Below the pieces are notes generated by a model. That model saw only the letters and a program-made list of their open reading frames with translations, did not search any database and was not told the origin of the DNA. The position numbers and the translations under genes are program-made. From contig JAUSIK010000016.1 of NCBI GenBank assembly GCA_030648155.1, forward strand, positions 17,944 to 81,943: DNA of 64,000 nucleotides, given 5' to 3'. The stretch's first letter is position 1. Every line of letters begins with the position of its first letter. This document shows positions 57,993 to 64,000 of the stretch, piece after piece. The DNA is from Nanobdellota archaeon (GTDB lineage: Archaea > Nanobdellota > Nanobdellia > Pacearchaeales > GW2011-AR1).

Positions 57993-58142
57993 GCCCGGAT
58001 GGCACAATGGTACTGCGGTAGATTGCTACGTAAGGAACCAATGGTTCCTTGATGTTCATCCTCCTTAAGAATGGGGGTTGGATAAAACACGCAATGATCT
58101 ACTTTCCGCAAGGATATCCAAGTTCGATTCTTGGTCCGGGCG
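57993..58142 (+). tRNA. tRNA-Ser(GCU) with a 68-nt intron (58029-58096)
   Basis: Acceptor GCCCGGA/TCCGGGC, G73, long variable arm TTTCCGCAAGGATAT, anticodon loop TTGCTA|A; canonical BHB with TTGC/GCAA helix and bulges TAC and TGA, cleavage at 37/38. Confidence 0.93.
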
Positions 58143-58344
58143 TCTAGAAAAAGTTCGAAACCCTTTTCATATCACTGGTTTAATGGCCAGCGATTGTAGA
58201 AAGGAAAAATGAATTTATATAATTAGAAGAGAAGATTCTGGAGAATATAGAAAGGTTAGAAAAATCTAAGTTTACACTTGTCCTCTAAACCAGAGGAAAG
58301 TATTATAAGTGTAAAAATCATGGTTTAATAATAAAAAAGGTGAA

Positions 58345-59193
58345 TTGAATATGGCATTAACTTTAGCAAAAACCGAAAGCAAAACCATAGGCTATGCTTT
58401 TCTTCTTGTGGGAATTTTAGCGGAATTATTTATTCTTTTTGGTAGCGTAGTGAAAGGATCAAATATTGCTTCAAGTAAACCCTGGCTTTATCCTTTAGCG
58501 CAACTCATTCCTTTAATATTTATAGAGGCAAGTTTAAGACGTATTAGAGAATCCGAGACTTTTACCATTGGGGAACTTGAACCTTCAAATGTTCTTGACG
58601 AAACCGCTTTAACAGTAAGAAGGAGTTATTCTATCTATAAAGGTATTAAAGGAGTTATTTTTTCCACTATTCTTTTGATAGGGCTGGCGCTTTGGATAGC
58701 ATACATGGCTTTTAATGGAAGATTAGAATTCAAGCTCCATACCTTATACACTTTCGGATTTTTAGCTTTGTATTTCTTAGCTATAAGGCCAGCGTATAAA
58801 CTACTTAGCAGAAAGATTAAGCATAGTACGAGAAACATCGGATTAAAATATCAATTCGACGGAGATTTCTTATTATTAGAAATTCCTCTCAATCCCTTGC
58901 AAAAGAAAATCGCTAGAATCCCTCTATCTAAAATTGAATATTGTAAAATACCTAATGGTGCAGAATATATTTCCCTTATGCAATCCTACAAAAGTCAATA
59001 TACAGTAGGTATTTCTCAAATGAAAGGATTGATGGATTTTGCTAAAGACAAAATTCCTTATCCTCAATATTATATGAATACTATTAATCCTGCTAATGCT
59101 ATTTACTTGAAAGGAAAATATTTTGCTTATTTAATTAGTGTTCTCAACAAAGAATATTTTGTAGATGAGGTACAAAGAAGAAAAAATGGGTAA
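58345..59193 (+). CDS. Multi-TM membrane protein
   Basis: 282 aa with several hydrophobic segments. Confidence 0.6.
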   Translation: MNMALTLAKTESKTIGYAFLLVGILAELFILFGSVVKGSNIASSKPWLYPLAQLIPLIFIEASLRRIRESETFTIGELEPSNVLDETALTVRRSYSIYKGIKGVIFSTILLIGLALWIAYMAFNGRLEFKLHTLYTFGFLALYFLAIRPAYKLLSRKIKHSTRNIGLKYQFDGDFLLLEIPLNPLQKKIARIPLSKIEYCKIPNGAEYISLMQSYKSQYTVGISQMKGLMDFAKDKIPYPQYYMNTINPANAIYLKGKYFAYLISVLNKEYFVDEVQRRKNG

Positions 59194-60403
59194 AATAATA
59201 ATTTTGTCATTAGTAATTGTATTTTCAATCTTGACAATAGTGGGTATCTTCATATTCAATGCTATGCAAAAAGCTTCAAACCCCGAGACCATAGCAAAAA
59301 AAGATGGGCAAGTAATTAATTTTTTAGAAGATTATCCAAATGCACAACTGAAAATTGAATCTCGTCATGGGAGCTATGTTGCTTACGATAAAAAGTTTAG
59401 AGAAATGTGTGAAATTAGCGTAAAAAGGTATGAAGAAGTATCTTTTACAGATGGATATTTTAAGGCAACAGCATGGATTGACAAAGAAAAGAGAGAAGTT
59501 GCATGTTTTTATGTAATTAATACCTGTGAAGAAAATTGGAATTGTGAAGAATGGGGTTCCTGCTCTCAAGAAGGAACTCAAACAAGAATTTGTACAGATT
59601 TGAATAAATGTGGAAAAAATGAGAATAAACCTACTATAAGCCAAAATTGTACTCCTGTTTGTATTGAGAATTGGGATTGCACTGACTGGACTTATTGCAG
59701 TAATCTGGATGAGAAGCAAACAAGAATTTGCACTACAACAGATATCGACAAAAGCGCTTTATCTACTAGCTCCTGTGTAGTTGGAGAAAAAATAAGAAGT
59801 TGTAGAGATTTAAATTCTTGCGGAACAACTAAAAATAAACCTTCTGAACAACAAAGCTGCACCAAAGAGACTCGTGATTGTGGGAGTAACATTCAATCTC
59901 AAGAAACATTAGAAGTTGTGGATGGCGTTTTTGTAGGAAACCAACCTAATTTTGATTGTTTTATTAAGGCCTCAGAAAATTGTTTGCCATCTAAATTCCT
60001 AAATACAATAACTGCTGATTTCTTAGGGGTTCTTTCTACAACCACAACTTATATCGAACTGAAGGGGGCAGATTATACAGATCCATATGGAAGATGTATT
60101 TATTATCAAAGAGTGGAGAGCAATTCTGTGGAACTTAGCCATGAATTAAAACAACAAATGTTAAATGGAGGTGCAACTCAGGAAGAAATTGAGCAACAAC
60201 AGCAAATCTCTAATAAATCTGCCCAAGAAACAGTAGGAATAGCATCAACTTGTAAATTTGAGACGGATAATCTAAATTCTATCCTAAACAGATGGAAACA
60301 AGGAATTTATAAGGGCGGTTTATCTTGCTCTATGATAAACGGAGAGTATGTTTGTGAAGCTTTAGGAGACTTTGAAAATGCAGAGTGTGAAACATCTTCA
60401 TAA
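59165..60403 (+). CDS. Surface protein with thrombospondin type-1-like repeats
   Basis: ENWNCEEWGSCSQEGTQTRICTDLNKCGKNENKP and ENWDCTDWTYCSNLDEKQTRIC...RDLNSCGTTKNKPSEQQSC. Confidence 0.75.
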   Translation: MRYKEEKMGKIIILSLVIVFSILTIVGIFIFNAMQKASNPETIAKKDGQVINFLEDYPNAQLKIESRHGSYVAYDKKFREMCEISVKRYEEVSFTDGYFKATAWIDKEKREVACFYVINTCEENWNCEEWGSCSQEGTQTRICTDLNKCGKNENKPTISQNCTPVCIENWDCTDWTYCSNLDEKQTRICTTTDIDKSALSTSSCVVGEKIRSCRDLNSCGTTKNKPSEQQSCTKETRDCGSNIQSQETLEVVDGVFVGNQPNFDCFIKASENCLPSKFLNTITADFLGVLSTTTTYIELKGADYTDPYGRCIYYQRVESNSVELSHELKQQMLNGGATQEEIEQQQQISNKSAQETVGIASTCKFETDNLNSILNRWKQGIYKGGLSCSMINGEYVCEALGDFENAECETSS

Positions 60404-60439
60404 GAATAGCAAAAATTCAATTAATTTTAAATAGTATAT

Positions 60440-61666
60440 TTGCTTGTTTTGTTAATGAAAAAGAGGATAGTTATTATTGAACTTTTTGTAATTATTACTT
60501 TTTTAGTTAGTGGTGTTTTGGGACAACAATCTGAATGTTTAGATAGTGATGGTGTAACTGAAATAAAGGAAATTAATGAAGGGGAGTCAAATGTTGTTTC
60601 TGGATTTGATATAAGAGTAGATTCCGCTGATGAGACTAATCGTGAGTTGAATGTTGAGTTAAATATAGATGACTTATATTCAATAACTCTTTCCTCAAAT
60701 AATCCCTTATACTGAAGTATTACATCAGGAGGGGTTAATATATTTGAACTAATTTCTGCAACAGATACATCTGCAACAATTAGGGTAAATACAGAAATAG
60801 ATTATTTCAAAGTTGGAACTATTAATGATGGAACTAGTGAGCAGACTGATTTTTGTTTAGTAGGAGGGGGAACTTTTATGAGTGTTAATGAATATTACTG
60901 TCAAGATGGTGAGATTATGTCGGACGCTTTTGAGTGTAGATATGGTTGTGCTTTTGAAAATGGGGGATATATTGGTAAATGTGCTGGTAGCCCCCTTAGA
61001 ATTACACGATGTACTGATAGCGATGGTGGTTTCAATTATTTTAATAAAGGAACAGTAAGTTCTGATGAATTCAGTAGGACTGATTTTTGCGGCGTACATG
61101 GGGCTGACGGAAATCCTTTATTTGAATGGACATGTAAAGGTAGTCAATTTGAGTTTAATGTTCGTTATTGTCGTTTGTGTTCAGATGGGAGTTGTGTTGC
61201 CCCTTCTTGTAATAGAGATGAAGACTGCCCTTCTCAATCTGTGAGCTATTGTAGTAAAGATGGATTAGAGGCGTGTTCAGAGAGTGCAGAATTTAAGTGT
61301 GAAAATCCTGGGACTCCTGAATCACAGTGTGTTGTAGTAGGTATCAAAAGAGCGGAATGTGAACTATGTGAGTTGGGATGTGGAAAAGACGTTTGTCTAG
61401 AACTTCCAGAACCTAAATTTATTCGAGGAGATGCTAATGAAGATTCGAAAGTTGATTTAAGCGATGCTGTTTATATTTTAGGATATTTATTCCAAGGCCA
61501 GCCCTCTCCACTTTGTCAGGATGTAGCAGATACAAATGATGATGGAAAAATGGACTTAACAGATGCTATCTTCTTATTGAATTACTTATTTAAGGGAGAT
61601 AAGCAATTACCTGAACCATATCCTGCAGAGGGCACCGATCCCACCGACGATTTATTAATCTGTTAA
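60440..61666 (+). pseudogene. Dockerin-containing secreted protein interrupted by one in-frame TGA (60713-60715)
   Basis: ORFs 60440-60715 and 60878-61666 share a frame that is open between them; C-terminal FIRGDANEDSKVDLSDAVYILGYLFQG...DVADTNDDGKMDLTDAIFLLNYLFKG. Confidence 0.6.
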
Positions 61667-61911
61667 ACTCCTTTGAGTTATATTATATACTTTCTATAAA
61701 AAATATCAGAAGAATCTAGAAAAATGAATAAAATATTAAAAGTTAATCTAGAATATATCGGTATTTATATATCAAAACAGCCTCGATAAAATAAGAAAAA
61801 TAAAGCTCATAAAAAGGGCTTCAGACTTTTTCGCTTGGCTGGGTTCGGGCGTCTTGTCCTACATTTTATCTAAAAAGGAATATTTATATAATTTGTAGGT
61901 ATAAGTATTAT

Positions 61912-62151
61912 ATGAAAATGAGGTTTAGATTATTACTTATATTATTAATTTTATTATTAATATTGATTTCAGGAATATTTTATTATTCAAGTTTATATGT
62001 AATAAATTTTTATGGTCAATCTCCCAATATAACTACAACTGAATGTATTGAAAATGGTGGAGAAATTAATACATTGGGATGTAAATCTGAAAATGACTTT
62101 CTTGGCACTATCATTGGTGTAAAATGTCAGTGTGTTTGTTGTAATAAATAG
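61912..62151 (+). CDS. Small membrane-anchored Cys-rich protein
   Basis: N-terminal TM, C-terminal CQCVCC. Confidence 0.5.
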   Translation: MKMRFRLLLILLILLLILISGIFYYSSLYVINFYGQSPNITTTECIENGGEINTLGCKSENDFLGTIIGVKCQCVCCNK

Positions 62152-62260
62152 AACTAATGAATTTCAATAATCATATATTTGTTATGACGGAGTGTGTTTT
62201 CTTTTTGATGATTTATTGTTTTCCAGATTTGATACTCTTTATATATGAGCAGGCCTTTAT

Positions 62261-62974
62261 TTGATTGTGAAAAAAACAATTAAGCCCCCTTTAGCTAGAG
62301 AAGATCCTTTTCTTGAAAAATTTCATTTCTTTTTTATATGGTTTGTCCGCCTTACTCTTTTGCTAGCCATGTATAGATCTATTTTATCAAGCAATTGGTA
62401 TGTCTTGGGAATTTGCTTTTTTGCACTTATTCTAACTTTTCTTGGCCTTTTTATTGAGAGACATTATAAAATAGATATTCCAATAGAGTTTGAGATAGGT
62501 ATTGTGATACTTATATATGGGTCTATTTTCCTTGGTGAGGTTAAAGGGTATTATGCTAAATTTTGGTGGTGGGACCTCGTCTTACACACCCTTACTGGGG
62601 CTGTTATTGGGTTGATAGGATTCATTATTTTACTTGTACTTTATAGAAGAAAAAGGGTTACTGCTGCTCCAGCGAGCATTGCACTGTTTTCATTTTCTCT
62701 TGCAGCCGCTATTGGCGGAATTTGGGAGATTTTTGAGTTTGGGATGGACCAGATATTTGGCTTCAATATGCAAAAGTCAGGATTAGTAGACACTATGGGG
62801 GATCTTATTATCAATAATGCGGGAGCTTTATTTGCCTCTTTAGTAGGGTACTTTTATCTAAAAAGCGGCGAGGCTCCTTTATTTAGTAGAATCATAAGAA
62901 GATTCAAAAAAGAAAATCCAGTTATTGCGAAAGATTTGGCAAAGGAATACGTTTCATCCAAAACAAAATCCTAA
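62261..62974 (+). CDS. DUF2238-like (YjdF-like) membrane protein
   Basis: DLVLHTLTGAVIGLIGF...GGIWEIFEFGMDQIFG...DTMGDLIINNAGALFAS. Confidence 0.75.
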   Translation: MIVKKTIKPPLAREDPFLEKFHFFFIWFVRLTLLLAMYRSILSSNWYVLGICFFALILTFLGLFIERHYKIDIPIEFEIGIVILIYGSIFLGEVKGYYAKFWWWDLVLHTLTGAVIGLIGFIILLVLYRRKRVTAAPASIALFSFSLAAAIGGIWEIFEFGMDQIFGFNMQKSGLVDTMGDLIINNAGALFASLVGYFYLKSGEAPLFSRIIRRFKKENPVIAKDLAKEYVSSKTKS

Positions 62975-63007
62975 AGCTTTATATACCGATGTTTAAATAA
63001 GATAGTT

Positions 63008-63478
63008 ATGGGAAACTTTAGACAGAACAGTAGAGGAGGATTTAGAGGAAGAAGCAGCGGAGGCTTTGGCTCAAAACCCAGAGGATTTAGGGATAGAGGA
63101 AACTTTGGAGGAGATAGAAGTTCTGAAAGAAGAACTAATGAAATGTATGATGCTGTTTGCAGTAAATGCCATAAAAAGTGCCAGGTTCCATTTAAACCTA
63201 CAGGAAGCAAACCTGTTTATTGCAGTGATTGTTTCAAAAAAGTAGAGGGCCAAAGAAGCAGAGATAATGAATCGAATTCGGAAGCTTCTTCAATGCAGTT
63301 AAATCAAATGAATGCAAAGCTTGATAGAATACTTGCAGTACTAGAAAACCTGGAACTAGATACTGGAGATGATATTGAAGAAGGTATCGATGATGAGTCT
63401 GAAGAAGACGAATCTGACGACGAAGACCTCCAAGAAGAGGATGAAGAGGAAGAAGAAAGTGTCGAAGAGGATAAATAA
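63008..63478 (+). CDS. CxxC zinc-ribbon protein with RGG-like N-terminus and acidic C-terminus
   Basis: CSKCHKKCQVPFKPTGSKPVYCSDCFKK. Confidence 0.75.
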   Translation: MGNFRQNSRGGFRGRSSGGFGSKPRGFRDRGNFGGDRSSERRTNEMYDAVCSKCHKKCQVPFKPTGSKPVYCSDCFKKVEGQRSRDNESNSEASSMQLNQMNAKLDRILAVLENLELDTGDDIEEGIDDESEEDESDDEDLQEEDEEEEESVEEDK

Positions 63479-63485
63479 TTTTACT

Positions 63486-64000
63486 TTAGAGGTTTAAATC
63501 AATTTTCCTTGTTTTTATTAGCATAATTTTAATTAAGTCGTACAAGACTATTACAAATAGGGATAATGTTATAGGTAAAGCCCATTGGTTGAGTGATAAT
63601 GGAACAACTTCAAAAATAGTATTTAAGGGCGTATATATTATTGTTAAAGTTGCAATAATTGAAATTAGGGAAAGATAGAAAAGAGGTTTATTGACTAATG
63701 GGGAACGTGTCAGAACTCCTTTTCTAAATGATCTGAAATTGAAAGCATTTGCAATTTCTATAAATATCAAGCTTACCAGCGCAATTGTTCTAGAAGTAAC
63801 AATGTCTTCATTAAATACATTATAAGATATGTAAAATGATCCTAAAACTAGCAGGGTCATTAGCGAACCCGTAAATATAAGCACTGATAAAAGATTCTTA
63901 CTTAGGATAGATGATTTTTTTCTTGGCCCATCCCTCATTATATCCTCGGATGACTTATTGAAGCCTAAAGCAATTGCTGGAAGATTATCTGTAACTATAT
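63486..64000 (-). CDS. Cation-transporting P-type ATPase, C-terminal part, truncated by window edge
   Basis: Frame continues past the track ORF to the edge: VTDNLPAIALGFNKSSEDIMRDGPRKK + Cation_ATPase_C-like TM region. Confidence 0.82.
   Translation of the reverse strand, partial: IVTDNLPAIALGFNKSSEDIMRDGPRKKSSILSKNLLSVLIFTGSLMTLLVLGSFYISYNVFNEDIVTSRTIALVSLIFIEIANAFNFRSFRKGVLTRSPLVNKPLFYLSLISIIATLTIIYTPLNTIFEVVPLSLNQWALPITLSLFVIVLYDLIKIMLIKTRKIDLNL

Noticed and set aside
60713-60715. TGA recoding as selenocysteine or a reassigned Trp codon
   Set aside because: TGA terminates other genes in the window (e.g. at 2480 and 40494) and no SECIS-like element or selenoprotein context is evident.
1-64000. 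CRISPR arrays, rRNA genes and complete transposons
   Set aside because: Looked for regularly spaced repeats, rRNA signature sequences and transposase ORFs; none seen.

Overview
AT-rich archaeal chromosome segment. The archaeal markers are RpoH/RpoB/RpoA, NusA-like KH protein, uS12/uS7, EF-2, EF-1A, archaeal DnaG, RNase HII, A1:U72 initiator tRNA-Met and a BHB tRNA intron. Small protein sizes, DUF1761/DUF5652/DUF2238 proteins, fused RpoA and TSP1/dockerin surface proteins suggest a DPANN lineage (Pacearchaeota/Woesearchaeota-like); the lineage call is inference. Most notable points: (1) an SMC-type ATPase with a Rad50-like CxxC zinc hook at its exact centre and no visible SMC hinge; (2) two LAGLIDADG-type inteins, one at the catalytic Cys of class II RNR and one inside the EF-2 P-loop; (3) an nrdR-nrdJ operon with two NrdR-box-like palindromes spaced 31 bp; (4) tRNA-Lys followed by two direct repeats of its 3' end, bounding two tandem small integrated elements, one encoding a 583-aa protein with HTH motifs and five repeats of an unusual module; (5) two toxin-antitoxin pairs with perfect palindromes at their start codons; (6) tRNA-Ser(GCU) with a 68-nt BHB intron and an initiator tRNA with an apparent T-stem bulge; (7) tandem covarying hairpins, short unlisted ORFs, and two reading frames interrupted by single in-frame stops. 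No rRNA, CRISPR array or complete transposon was seen. All calls were made by reading the sequence; no database search was run.
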